A stretch of 32,866 bases of DNA from DATKQI01 sp035532755 (lineage in GTDB: Bacteria > Pseudomonadota > Alphaproteobacteria > Acetobacterales > Acetobacteraceae). Where the stretch lies: the NCBI GenBank assembly GCA_035532755.1, contig DATKQI010000174.1:1-32866 (forward strand), given 5' to 3'. The notes under the pieces were generated by a model that made no database searches, was not told where the DNA came from, and was given only the letters and a program-made list of their open reading frames with translations. Positions within the stretch are counted from its first letter, which is position 1. Each line of letters opens with the position of its first letter. Positions 1 to 7,615 of this stretch are shown here, in pieces. A program made the position numbers and the translations under genes.

Positions 1-80
1 GCCGCCGCCGACAGGCCCACCCCGTTCATCATGGCGCGGCGCGGCAGGCGCGATTTCACGATGTCGATCGTGTCGGTCAT
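1..80 (-). CDS. Partial gene, N-terminal 26 residues, unknown function
   Basis: Only the first 26 codons are inside the window; the gene runs off the left edge. It begins at an ATG (78-80 on the plus strand) preceded by a purine-rich GGGGGA Shine-Dalgarno at good spacing. The visible peptide begins MTDTIDIVKSRLPRRAMMNG and continues VGLSAA, a basic stretch followed by the beginning of a hydrophobic run, so an exported or membrane protein is possible but not shown. It lies 57 bp downstream of the methyltransferase gene on the same strand and may be the third gene of the ubiA operon. I do not recognise the family. Confidence 0.55.
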   Translation of the reverse strand, partial: MTDTIDIVKSRLPRRAMMNGVGLSAA

Positions 81-137
81 GGACGTTCCCCCGGATGGTT
101 GTTCGTTACGGATGAGTTGTCTGGCAGATTGCGCCGC

Positions 138-851
138 TCAGCCCTCGCCTGCAAGACCGCAATCCGCCTCCAGCCGGTAGAGCGTGACCGTGCGTTCGGT
201 CCGGTCCTCCAGTTCCAGGCTCGTCGGCACCACCATGCGGGCGAAGGCGGCAAGCCCGGTGGCGGGCAGGTAGGCACGGCCGGGGTCGGCGATCCAGACC
301 TCCGCGCCGCGCGCCAGCCGGTGCAGCCACGGCAGGATATGCCGCGTCATCGGCGCCTCGTAACACACGTCCCCGCACAGGATCAGGTCCCACGGCCCGC
401 TCTCGCCCACGACATCGCGGTCCAGCAGGCGAACGTCCACGCCGTTCGCCGCGGCATTCAACGCGATCGCGGCAATCGCGAGCGGATCGATCTCCGCCGC
501 CTCCACCGCGGCCGCGCCGGCCCGGGCGCAGGCGATGGCCGCCAGCCCGCTGCCGGCGGCGAAATCGAGTACGCGCCGGCCGGCCACCAGATGCGGATGG
601 TCCAGCACATGCCGCGCCAGCGCCTGGCTGCCGGGCCAGGCGAAGGCCCAGAAGGGCGGGGCGATCTCGCGCGCGCCCAGCCAGGCCTCGCCCGCCTGCC
701 AGATCGGCGTGATCTCGGTCGCCAGATGCAGCGTGATCTCCGGCACCAGCGGCGGGCGGGCCGGCACGGTGTGGGCGCGCAGGAACGTGGCTGCGTCGTT
801 CCGCAGGAACGCGGCTGTGTCGTTCCGAGGGAACGCGGTTGCGCCGTTCAC
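138..851 (-). CDS. SAM-dependent methyltransferase, ETF-beta lysine methyltransferase (METTL20-like) family
   Basis: Seven-beta-strand methyltransferase of 237 residues. The segment PPFWAFAWPGSQALAR (about 65-80), SAM-binding motif I DFAAGSG (96-102), the acidic residue after strand beta-2 (D122) and GDVCYE (160-165, the DxxY signature) match the METTL20-type family. Known bacterial members methylate lysines of the electron transfer flavoprotein beta subunit; the substrate here is inferred. The start is taken as GTG at 851, overlapping the ubiA stop in the arrangement GTGA, which implies translational coupling. Conservation with the family begins only near residue 23 (FLRAH). The preceding residues come from three tandem copies of a 24-bp repeat (781-852), giving ATAFPRND, TAAFLRND and AATFLRAH. 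A shorter protein starting inside the repeat cannot be excluded. It probably belongs to a ubiA operon. Confidence 0.85.
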   Translation of the reverse strand: MNGATAFPRNDTAAFLRNDAATFLRAHTVPARPPLVPEITLHLATEITPIWQAGEAWLGAREIAPPFWAFAWPGSQALARHVLDHPHLVAGRRVLDFAAGSGLAAIACARAGAAAVEAAEIDPLAIAAIALNAAANGVDVRLLDRDVVGESGPWDLILCGDVCYEAPMTRHILPWLHRLARGAEVWIADPGRAYLPATGLAAFARMVVPTSLELEDRTERTVTLYRLEADCGLAGEG

Positions 852-852
852 A
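781..852. repeat. 24-bp tandem repeat, three copies, at the ubiA/methyltransferase junction
   Basis: Three consecutive 24-bp units lie at 781-804, 805-828 and 829-852. Units 1 and 2 match at 21 of 24 positions; units 2 and 3 match at about 18 of 24. Units 1 and 2 each carry a short inverted repeat (GGAACG...CGTTCC) that could fold as a hairpin. Unit 3 contains the ubiA stop codon and the GTG start of the methyltransferase gene. The length keeps frame, so the repeat adds multiples of eight residues to the methyltransferase N-terminus. Confidence 0.85.
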
Positions 853-1747
853 GCCGCCCGATCAGGAGAGCGGCGGCGACGGCGAGGCCCACATCCCGGT
901 TCGCCTTGAACAGGGCGAGGCACAGAGCCGGGTCGTCGATGTCGAGCCGCAGCACCTGCCGCCCCAGCAGGGCTGCCGGAACGGCCAGCGCGAGCAGAAA
1001 CCATGCCGACAGGCCGGCGAGCAGGCCCGCGAGCGCGATCAGCGCGATGGTGGCGGCATAGCAGGCGGCCAGGAACGGGCGGGAGCGGCCGGCGAACAGC
1101 CGCGCGGTGGATTTCACGCCGACCAGCGCGTCGTCCTCCCGGTCCTGATGCGCGTAGATCGTATCGTAGCCGAGAATCCACATGATGGCGGCGGCGTACA
1201 GGGCAAACGCCTCCGGGGCCAGCCGCCCGGCGGCGGCGGCGAAACCCATCGGCGCGCCCCAGCCGAAGGTGAAGCCCAGCATCAGCTGCGGCCACCATGT
1301 CACCCGCTTGGCGAGCGGGTACAGCGCGACCAGCAGCAGCGATCCCACCCCCAGCGCCCGCGCGAGCGGATCTAGCCGCAACAGGATCAGCAGCCCGATC
1401 GCGAGCAGCAGCGCGAGGAAGCCGAACGCATGGCGCAGCCCCAGCGCGCCGGAGGCGAGCGGCCGGCCGGCGGTGCGGCTCACCTTGCGGTCCATCTCCC
1501 GGTCCCAGATGTCGTTCACCGTGCAGCCGGCCGCGCGCATCACCACCGCGCCGATGGCGAACAGCGCGATCATCATCACCGTCCGCCCGGCCGGCGCGCG
1601 GGCCAGCAGGATGCTCCACAGCCCAGGCAGGAACAGCAGCCACGCGCCGATCGGCCGGTCGATCCGCGCGAGCAGGGCGTAGGGGGCGAGGTTCGCCGGC
1701 AGGCGGCCGATCCAGCCGGTGGCGACGATATCGGTATGTGCGCGCAT
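848..1747 (-). CDS. ubiA: 4-hydroxybenzoate polyprenyltransferase
   Basis: Integral membrane prenyltransferase of 299 residues, the usual length, that attaches the polyprenyl tail to 4-hydroxybenzoate in ubiquinone synthesis. The two Asp-rich Mg/diphosphate motifs are visible: NDIWDREMDRKVSRTAGRPL at about 78-97, and YDTIYAHQDREDD at about 194-206. Between and after them are several hydrophobic helices. The start MRAHTDIVATGW at 1747 fits the family. The frame stays open 46 codons upstream, but that extension is unlike any prenyltransferase and crosses the likely promoter region. Its stop codon overlaps the GTG start of the methyltransferase gene. It diverges from gshA across 194 bp. Confidence 0.95.
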   Translation of the reverse strand: MRAHTDIVATGWIGRLPANLAPYALLARIDRPIGAWLLFLPGLWSILLARAPAGRTVMMIALFAIGAVVMRAAGCTVNDIWDREMDRKVSRTAGRPLASGALGLRHAFGFLALLLAIGLLILLRLDPLARALGVGSLLLVALYPLAKRVTWWPQLMLGFTFGWGAPMGFAAAAGRLAPEAFALYAAAIMWILGYDTIYAHQDREDDALVGVKSTARLFAGRSRPFLAACYAATIALIALAGLLAGLSAWFLLALAVPAALLGRQVLRLDIDDPALCLALFKANRDVGLAVAAALLIGRL

Positions 1748-1806
1748 GGGTGCTACTCTGCGCCCCGCGATGCCCGGGTCAATCCATCTGTTCGTTTCCG
1801 CGGAGC

Positions 1807-1838
1807 TTGACGTTCCGGCGGCGCATCCCTTTTTTACA
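1807..1838 (+). promoter_or_regulatory. Possible promoter for gshA
   Basis: In the 194-bp divergent region between ubiA and gshA, a TTGACG hexamer at 1807-1812 fits a sigma-70 -35 box. About 17-20 bp downstream is the only T/A-rich stretch of the region (TTTTTTACA, 1830-1838), a plausible but poor -10. This would give a leader of roughly 100 nt before the gshA ATG. The match rests on one good hexamer, so confidence is low. Confidence 0.3.
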
Positions 1839-1941
1839 GCAGCCTCCCTCGGGCCGCGCATCCCGCGGGCCGGGACGGTGTCCATCGTCGGGCTGGCGCT
1901 GTTGCAGGCGGCTTCCCTCCACCACTGATCTGGAATCCCCG

Positions 1942-3303
1942 ATGTCGAATCCCGGAGAGGGCGACGCCACGCCGATCACCTCGACGCGCCAACTGGCCGA
2001 GCACATCGCCGCCGGCTGCAAGCCGCGCGCGCGGTTCCGCATCGGCACCGAGCATGAGAAATTCGGCTTCCGCCGCGCGGACATGGTCCCGCCGCCCTAC
2101 GAGCCGGGCGGCATCCGCGCCATGCTGGAGGGGATGGCCAGACCCGGCTGGGCGCCGATCCTGGACCACGGCAACCCGATCGGGCTGGCCGGCGAAACGG
2201 CCTCGATCTCGCTGGAGCCGGGCGGCCAGTTCGAATTGTCGGGCGGGCTGCTGGAAACGCTGCACCAGACGAAGGCGGAGCTGGAGGCGCATTTCGCGGA
2301 GGTGCGGCGCGTGGCCGAACCGCTCGGTCTCGGTTTCGCTCCGCTGGGCTTCCATCCCACGGCCACGCGGGCGGCCATGCCATGGATGCCGAAAAGCCGC
2401 TACGCCATCATGCGCCGCTACATGCCGCTGAAGGGGGCGCTGGGGCTCGACATGATGCTGCGCACCTGCACCGTGCAGGTGAACCTCGACTATGAGAGCG
2501 AGGCGGACATGGTGCGCAAGCTGCGCACCTCTCTCGCCTTGCAGCCGCTGGCGACCGCGCTGTTCGCCAATTCGCCCTTCATCGAGGGACGGCCGACCGG
2601 GCTGCTGTCCAACCGCGCCCAGGTCTGGACCGACACGGACCCGGACCGCAGCGGCATTCCCCCCGCGATGTTCGAACCCGGCTTCGGCTTCGCGCGCTAT
2701 GTGGAGTGGCTGCTGGATGTGCCGATGTACTTCATCACCCGCGGCGGCGTGTACCGGGATGTAGCCGGCGCCTCGTTCCGGGACTTCATCGCCGGGCGCG
2801 TTCCCGCACTCGCCGGAGAAACGGCCACGGTGGGCGATTTCACCGACCACATGACGACGGCGTTCACCGATGTCCGGCTGAAGCGTTTCCTGGAGATGCG
2901 CGGGGCGGATGCCGGCAGCCCGGCGATGATGCTGGCGCAATCCGCCTTCTGGGTCGGGCTGCTGTACGACGATGCCGCCCTGGCCGCCGCCGAATCGCTG
3001 GTGCGCGATGTGCCCTGGGCCGATCTCGCGCGCGTCCGCGCGGAGGTGCCGCGGCTGGGGCTCGCCACGCCCTGGCGGAGCGGGACGCTGCGCGACCTGG
3101 CGCGAGAGGTGGTCGCGGTGGCCGACCAAGGCCTGCGGGCGCGCAACCGGCGCGATGCGGACGGGGCGGACGAGAGTCTTCATCTCGAACCGCTGCGCCG
3201 GATCGCGGCGGGCGAGCCGACCCAGGCGGAGCACTGGCTCTCCCGCTGGAACGGGCCCTGGGGCGGCGATGCGGGGCGGATTTTCGCCGAAGCGGCGATC
3301 TGA
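1942..3303 (+). CDS. gshA: Glutamate--cysteine ligase
   Basis: First enzyme of glutathione synthesis, joining glutamate and cysteine through the gamma-carboxyl with ATP. The 453-residue protein is of the proteobacterial/plant-like GCS2 type, not the E. coli type. The N-terminal motif RIGTEHEKFGF (33-43) carries the acidic residues expected for metal/ATP binding. Further family stretches are the SLEPGGQFELSGG region (near 92-104), RTCTVQVNLDY (near 174-184) and FSPFIEG-like NSPFIEGRPTG. The start at ATG 1942 gives the family's N-terminus; the same frame is open far upstream but that part has no coding character. Its stop lies 5 bp from the stop of the convergent LOG gene, with no terminator visible between them. 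No gshB is present in the window. Confidence 0.93.
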   Translation: MSNPGEGDATPITSTRQLAEHIAAGCKPRARFRIGTEHEKFGFRRADMVPPPYEPGGIRAMLEGMARPGWAPILDHGNPIGLAGETASISLEPGGQFELSGGLLETLHQTKAELEAHFAEVRRVAEPLGLGFAPLGFHPTATRAAMPWMPKSRYAIMRRYMPLKGALGLDMMLRTCTVQVNLDYESEADMVRKLRTSLALQPLATALFANSPFIEGRPTGLLSNRAQVWTDTDPDRSGIPPAMFEPGFGFARYVEWLLDVPMYFITRGGVYRDVAGASFRDFIAGRVPALAGETATVGDFTDHMTTAFTDVRLKRFLEMRGADAGSPAMMLAQSAFWVGLLYDDAALAAAESLVRDVPWADLARVRAEVPRLGLATPWRSGTLRDLAREVVAVADQGLRARNRRDADGADESLHLEPLRRIAAGEPTQAEHWLSRWNGPWGGDAGRIFAEAAI

Positions 3304-3308
3304 TCCTT

Positions 3309-3890
3309 CTACAGCGGTGTCGCGGATACCGCCTCCCCGGCCGGCAGGCGGGTCAGGCGGCGCAGCACGGCTTCCGGGCCTGCCACCACCTCGAACAGCC
3401 GCCGCACTTCGGGGCGGGCGAAACCCTGCGCGATGGCCGTTTCCATGGCCGCCACGAAGGGCTGCGCCGAGCCGGCGACGTCGCACAGCACGATCGGCTT
3501 GTCGTGCAGCTTCAACTGCCGCCAGGTGACGATCTCGGCGGTCTCGTCCAGTGTGCCGAGGCCGCCGGGCAGCACCACGAACGCGTCCGACATGTCGAAC
3601 ATCCGCCGTTTGCGGGTGTGCATGCTGTCGGTCACGATCAGGTGTGTCAGCCCGTCATGCGCCACTTCAGCGCGGGTCAGGAAGTCCGGGATCACGCCCA
3701 CCACCTCGCCGCCCGCGCGCAGCACCGCATCGGCCACCGCGCCCATCATGCCCACGCGCCCGCCGCCATAGACGAGGCGGATGCCCGCTTCCGCGAGCCC
3801 CCGGCCGAGGATTTCGGCCGCTTCGATGAAGGCGGGATCGGCACCGGTGGCCGACCCGCAGAAGACCGCGACCGTATGGATATCCGGCAT
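3309..3890 (-). CDS. LOG family protein (TIGR00730; putative cytokinin riboside 5'-monophosphate phosphoribohydrolase)
   Basis: Rossmann-fold protein of 193 residues with the two LOG signatures MHTRKRRMF (90-98) and PGGLGTLDE (108-116), plus the nucleotide-binding loop GGGRVGMMG (42-50). Family members cleave ribose 5-phosphate from nucleoside monophosphates; in bacteria without plant hosts the physiological substrate is usually unknown (often AMP or other nucleotides). Two ATG codons compete, at 3896 and 3890. The AAAGGA Shine-Dalgarno directly abuts the first and is 6 nt from the second, so 3890 (MPDIHTVAVFCGSATG) is preferred. It converges on gshA with a 5-bp gap. The promoter should lie in 3891-4020, where I see no clear boxes. 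Confidence 0.88.
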   Translation of the reverse strand: MPDIHTVAVFCGSATGADPAFIEAAEILGRGLAEAGIRLVYGGGRVGMMGAVADAVLRAGGEVVGVIPDFLTRAEVAHDGLTHLIVTDSMHTRKRRMFDMSDAFVVLPGGLGTLDETAEIVTWRQLKLHDKPIVLCDVAGSAQPFVAAMETAIAQGFARPEVRRLFEVVAGPEAVLRRLTRLPAGEAVSATPL

Positions 3891-4023
3891 CGTCATTCCT
3901 TTGGCCAGTTTGCCTTCTGCTCGTGTGCGTCGCACCGCAACATGGGGATTTTCGTGGCAGCAACCCGCGCCGGATGCAACCTTCCGCACGAATCGATCGC
4001 CCTGTCATGCCGCGGCAGCGCGA

Positions 4024-5718
4024 TCAGCGCGGGTCTTCGCCGGCTTCGGCCATCGCCTTGTGGGCGCGCAGCACCAGCGCGCGCCGCACCTTCTGGGTGG
4101 CCGTCAGCAGGCCGTTCTCAAGCGTGAACGGGGGGACGATGGCATGGCCGCGAATGCGCTCGCCGACCGACAGCCGCCCGTTCACGCGCGCCACGGCGAT
4201 TGCCACCGCCCCCGCGTCCATCCCCTCGGCCGGGACGATCAGCGCCGACAGCCCGGCCTGCCCCTCGCCCGCCACCACCGCCTGGGCGATCTCCGGTTCG
4301 GCCACCAGCATCCCCTCGATCCGGGCGGGGGAGATGTTCTCCCCGCCCGACAGCACGATCATGTCCTTCTTGCGATCGGTGATCCGAAGATAGCCGTCGG
4401 CGTCGATCGTGCCGACGTCGCCGGTATGCAGCCAGCCATCCCGCAGCACCGCCTCGCTCGCCGCCGGCAGGTTCCAGTAGCCCTGCATCACCAGTTCGCC
4501 GCGCACCAGGATCTCCCCGTCCGGGGCAAGGCGCAGCTCCACCCCGTCTAGCGGCCTGCCTACGGTCTCGATCCGGATGGCGTCCGGCGGGTTGGCGCTG
4601 ATCACGGGCCCGGCCTCCGTCTGGCCATAGCCCTGCATCAGCAGGATCCCGAGTGCGAGGAAGAACCGCCCCACCTCCGGCTCCAGCCGCGCCCCGCCGG
4701 ACATCGCCGCCCGGAACCGGCCGCCGAAACGGCCGCGCACCTTCGCGCGCACCAGCCGCTCCAGCAGCGGATCGAGCAGCTGGTCGAGCCATGACAACCG
4801 CGCCCCGTCGAGCCGCTGCAACCCGATCGCCATCGCCCGGCCGAACAGCGCACGCCGCCATCCCGGCTCGCGCGCGGCGGCAGCCAGGATGCGGCCGCGG
4901 ATCACCTCCAGCACGCGCGGCACCACCGTCATGATGGTCGGCCGCACCGCCTGCATGTCGGCGGCCAGATGCTCCATGCCGCGCGCGTAGGCGATTTCCA
5001 CGCCCAGGCTCGGCAGCAGGAACTGCCCCACCGTGTGCTCGTAGGCGTGCGCCGCCGGCAGGAAGGACAGATAGACCTCGTCGCGCAGGTTCAGCGGGCG
5101 CAGCAGCGTCCGCGCGCCGCGGCAGTTGGACAGGATCGATCCGTGCGACAGCATCACCCCCTTCGGCGCGCCGCCGGTGCCGGAGGTGTAGATCAGGCAG
5201 GCAAGCGCGCTCCGTGGAATGGCCTGCGCGGCGGCGGCGATATCATCCGGCGGGGCGGTGCCGGAGGCCAGATCGGCCCAGCGTCGCGCGGCCCCTTCCG
5301 CCCCGTCCATCACCACCAGCAGGTCCAGCGCGGCCGGGGCCGCTTCGCTCACGCGGGCGGCAAGCGCGCGGGTGGACACGATCGCCGCCCGCGCGCCGCT
5401 GTCGCGCAGCAGATGCGCGTGGTCGGCGACGGTGTTGGTCACGTAGGCCGGCACCGGGATGGCGCGGATCGCCATCAGCGCGGTTTCGGTGATCGGATAT
5501 TCCGGCCGGTTCTCGCTCGCCACGAGCACCCGGTCCCCCGGCCCCACCCCGGCCGCGCGCAGCGAGCGGGCCAGGGCCGCGGTGGCGGCGGCGAACTCGC
5601 GCCAGCGCATCTGGCGCCAGGCGCCGCCCTGGAAGGCGCGCAGCATCGGCTTTTCCGGCCAGGCGGCGGCGCAGCCGAACATCATCGCCGGCAGGTTCGG
5701 CCAGTCAGGATCGCTCAC
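4024..5718 (-). CDS. Long-chain fatty-acid--CoA ligase (AMP-binding)
   Basis: Adenylate-forming enzyme of 564 residues that activates a fatty acid to acyl-AMP and then acyl-CoA. Visible motifs are the phosphate loop YTSGTGGAPKGV (177-188), QGYGQTE (362-368), GWLHTGD (428-434), ITDRKKD (446-452) and the C-terminal catalytic lysine region TATQKVRR (K543). The phosphate loop reads TSGTGG instead of the usual TSGTTG. The overall layout, including the AHAYEHTVGQF segment, fits the FadD15/long-chain group (as in eukaryotic-like acyl-CoA synthetases) more than acetyl-CoA synthetase. The start is GTG at 5718, supported by a strong GAGGGAGGG Shine-Dalgarno at 5722-5730; the frame is open much further upstream but only as a shadow of pepF. 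It diverges from pepF across 87 bp. The chain-length preference is not known. Confidence 0.9.
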   Translation of the reverse strand: MSDPDWPNLPAMMFGCAAAWPEKPMLRAFQGGAWRQMRWREFAAATAALARSLRAAGVGPGDRVLVASENRPEYPITETALMAIRAIPVPAYVTNTVADHAHLLRDSGARAAIVSTRALAARVSEAAPAALDLLVVMDGAEGAARRWADLASGTAPPDDIAAAAQAIPRSALACLIYTSGTGGAPKGVMLSHGSILSNCRGARTLLRPLNLRDEVYLSFLPAAHAYEHTVGQFLLPSLGVEIAYARGMEHLAADMQAVRPTIMTVVPRVLEVIRGRILAAAAREPGWRRALFGRAMAIGLQRLDGARLSWLDQLLDPLLERLVRAKVRGRFGGRFRAAMSGGARLEPEVGRFFLALGILLMQGYGQTEAGPVISANPPDAIRIETVGRPLDGVELRLAPDGEILVRGELVMQGYWNLPAASEAVLRDGWLHTGDVGTIDADGYLRITDRKKDMIVLSGGENISPARIEGMLVAEPEIAQAVVAGEGQAGLSALIVPAEGMDAGAVAIAVARVNGRLSVGERIRGHAIVPPFTLENGLLTATQKVRRALVLRAHKAMAEAGEDPR

Positions 5719-5744
5719 GCGCCCTCCCTCGTCGCGGCCGCCAT

Positions 5745-5772
5745 TTGACGTGCCGTGCGGCGAGCTTACATG
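5745..5772 (+). promoter_or_regulatory. Possible promoter for pepF
   Basis: In the 87-bp divergent gap between the acyl-CoA ligase and pepF, TTGACG (5745-5750) is followed after 16 bp by TACATG (5767-5772). The -35 is good and the -10 poor. A start of transcription near 5780 would exclude the in-frame ATG codons at 5755 and 5770 and agrees with the ribosome-binding-site choice of 5806 as the pepF start. Confidence 0.3.
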
Positions 5773-5805
5773 CACGAGGGAGAAATCAGGAGAGGACCGA
5801 GCCCG

Positions 5806-7614
5806 ATGCCCCAGACCAGGATCACGCGCCTGCCCGATGGCGCGGCGGGCGGCGTGGACAGCCTGCCGGCATGGGATCTGTCCGACCTCTATCCCACCCC
5901 CGACAGCCCCGCCCTGGCCGCCGACCTGGACGCCGCGGAGGCCGATGCGAAGGCGTTCGCCCAGGCGCATGCGGGGGCGGTCGCGGCACTGCCGGGTGCG
6001 GCGCTGGCGGAGGCCATCGCCGCCTATGAGCGGATCGAGGAAGTGCTGGGGCGGGTGATGTCCTACGCTCAACTTCTGTTCAGCGGCGATTCGACGGATG
6101 CGGCGATCAGCCGCTTCTACCAGACGACGAACGAACGGGTGACGGCGATCAGCACCCACCTGCTGTTCTTCACGCTGGAGCTGAACCGGATCGAGGACGC
6201 CCCGCTCGCCGAGAAGCTCGCCGACCCGGCGCTGGCGCATTGGCAGCCCTGGCTGCGCGACCTGCGCAGCTTCCGCCCCCACCAGCTTTCGGATGATCTG
6301 GAAAAGCTCCTGCACGAGAAGGAAGTGACCGGCCCTGCCGCCTGGAGCCGCCTGTTCGACGAGACCATGGCCGCGCTGCGCGTGAAGCTGGGCAGCGAGG
6401 AGCTGACCGTGAGTGCGGCACTGAACAAGCTCTCGGCGTCGGATCGCGCGGTGCGCGAGGGGGCTGCCCGGGCGATCGGCGAGACCTTCGGGCGCAACAT
6501 CCGGCTGTTCTCGCTGATCACCAACACGCTCGCCAAGGACAAGGAGATCATCGACACCTGGCGCCGCTACCCGCGCCCAGGCAGCTACCGCAACCGCGCG
6601 AACATGGTCGAGGACGAGGTGGTGGAGGCGCTGGTCTCCGCCGTGGTGGCCGATTACGGCCGGCTGTCGCATCGCTACTACGGGCTGAAGGCAAAATGGC
6701 TCGGTCTTGCGAAGCTGCAGCACTGGGACCGCAACGCGCCGCTGCCGGAAGACGACGACACCACCATTCCCTGGCCGGAGGCGCGGGAGCGTGTGCTGCG
6801 CGCCTACGGCGCGTTCAGCCCGGAACTGGCGGCGGTGGGCAAACGGTTTTTCGATGCGCCCTGGATCGACGCCACGCTGCGCCCCGGCAAGGCGGGTGGC
6901 GCCTTCGCCCACCCCACCGTGCCTTCGCGCCACCCCTATCTGCTGCTGAACTACCACGGCCGCACGCGGGATGTGATGACGCTGGCGCATGAGCTGGGCC
7001 ACGGCGTGCATCAGGTGCTGGCCGGCGGCCAGGGTTATCTGATGTCCGGCACGCCGCTGACGCTCGCCGAGACCGCGAGCGTGTTCGGCGAGATGCTGAC
7101 CTTCCGCGCCCTGCTGGACGCCGAGACCGACAGCCGCCGCCGCCGCATCATGCTGGCCGCCAAGGTCGAGGACATGCTGAACACGGTGGTGCGGCAGATT
7201 GCCTTCTATCAGTTCGAGACGAAGCTGCACGATGCGCGGCGCAAGGGCGAATTGCTGGCGGACGAGATCGGGCAGATCTGGCTGGGCGTGCAGGCCGACA
7301 GCCTGGGGCCGGCCTTCGAATTCGCGCCGGATTACAACGTCTATTGGTCCTACGTGCCGCATTTCGTGCATTCGCCGTTCTATGTCTATGCCTATGCCTT
7401 CGGGGATTGCCTGGTGAACGCGCTGTATGCGGTGTTCCAGGACGGCCATTCCGGCTTCCAGGCGAAATACCTGGACATGCTGCGCGCGGGCGGGACGAAG
7501 CGGCACAAGGAGCTGCTGGCCCCGTTCGGGCTCGATGCGTCGGACCCCGCGTTCTGGCGGCGGGGGCTCGACGTGATCGCTGGCTTCATCGACGAGCTGG
7601 CGGCGGCGGGCTGA
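5806..7614 (+). CDS. pepF: M3 family oligoendopeptidase (PepF type)
   Basis: Zinc metallopeptidase of 602 residues that degrades short peptides in the cytoplasm; no signal peptide is seen. The catalytic motif HELGHGVH (H395, E396, H399) and the downstream third ligand E422 in LAETASVFGEM are intact, and the length is normal for the PepF/M3B group. The start MPQTRITRLP is chosen because AGGAGAGG at 5788-5795 lies about 10 nt upstream of it; ATGs at 5755 and 5770 are in frame but lack a comparable site. The stop codon is one base before the ATG of the AarF-like kinase gene, so the two are probably cotranscribed and coupled. Why these two are paired is unknown. Confidence 0.93.
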   Translation: MPQTRITRLPDGAAGGVDSLPAWDLSDLYPTPDSPALAADLDAAEADAKAFAQAHAGAVAALPGAALAEAIAAYERIEEVLGRVMSYAQLLFSGDSTDAAISRFYQTTNERVTAISTHLLFFTLELNRIEDAPLAEKLADPALAHWQPWLRDLRSFRPHQLSDDLEKLLHEKEVTGPAAWSRLFDETMAALRVKLGSEELTVSAALNKLSASDRAVREGAARAIGETFGRNIRLFSLITNTLAKDKEIIDTWRRYPRPGSYRNRANMVEDEVVEALVSAVVADYGRLSHRYYGLKAKWLGLAKLQHWDRNAPLPEDDDTTIPWPEARERVLRAYGAFSPELAAVGKRFFDAPWIDATLRPGKAGGAFAHPTVPSRHPYLLLNYHGRTRDVMTLAHELGHGVHQVLAGGQGYLMSGTPLTLAETASVFGEMLTFRALLDAETDSRRRRIMLAAKVEDMLNTVVRQIAFYQFETKLHDARRKGELLADEIGQIWLGVQADSLGPAFEFAPDYNVYWSYVPHFVHSPFYVYAYAFGDCLVNALYAVFQDGHSGFQAKYLDMLRAGGTKRHKELLAPFGLDASDPAFWRRGLDVIAGFIDELAAAG

Positions 7615-7615
7615 C

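Noticed and set aside
781..852. CRISPR-like array
   Set aside because: The 24-bp units are directly adjacent with no spacers and lie within coding sequence; it is a plain tandem repeat.
1748..1885. UbiA start 46 codons further upstream
   Set aside because: The extension is not prenyltransferase-like and would fill the divergent promoter region with gshA.
1834..3486. Minus-strand open frame opposite gshA
   Set aside because: Shadow frame of a well-conserved gene, low complexity, no ribosome binding site.
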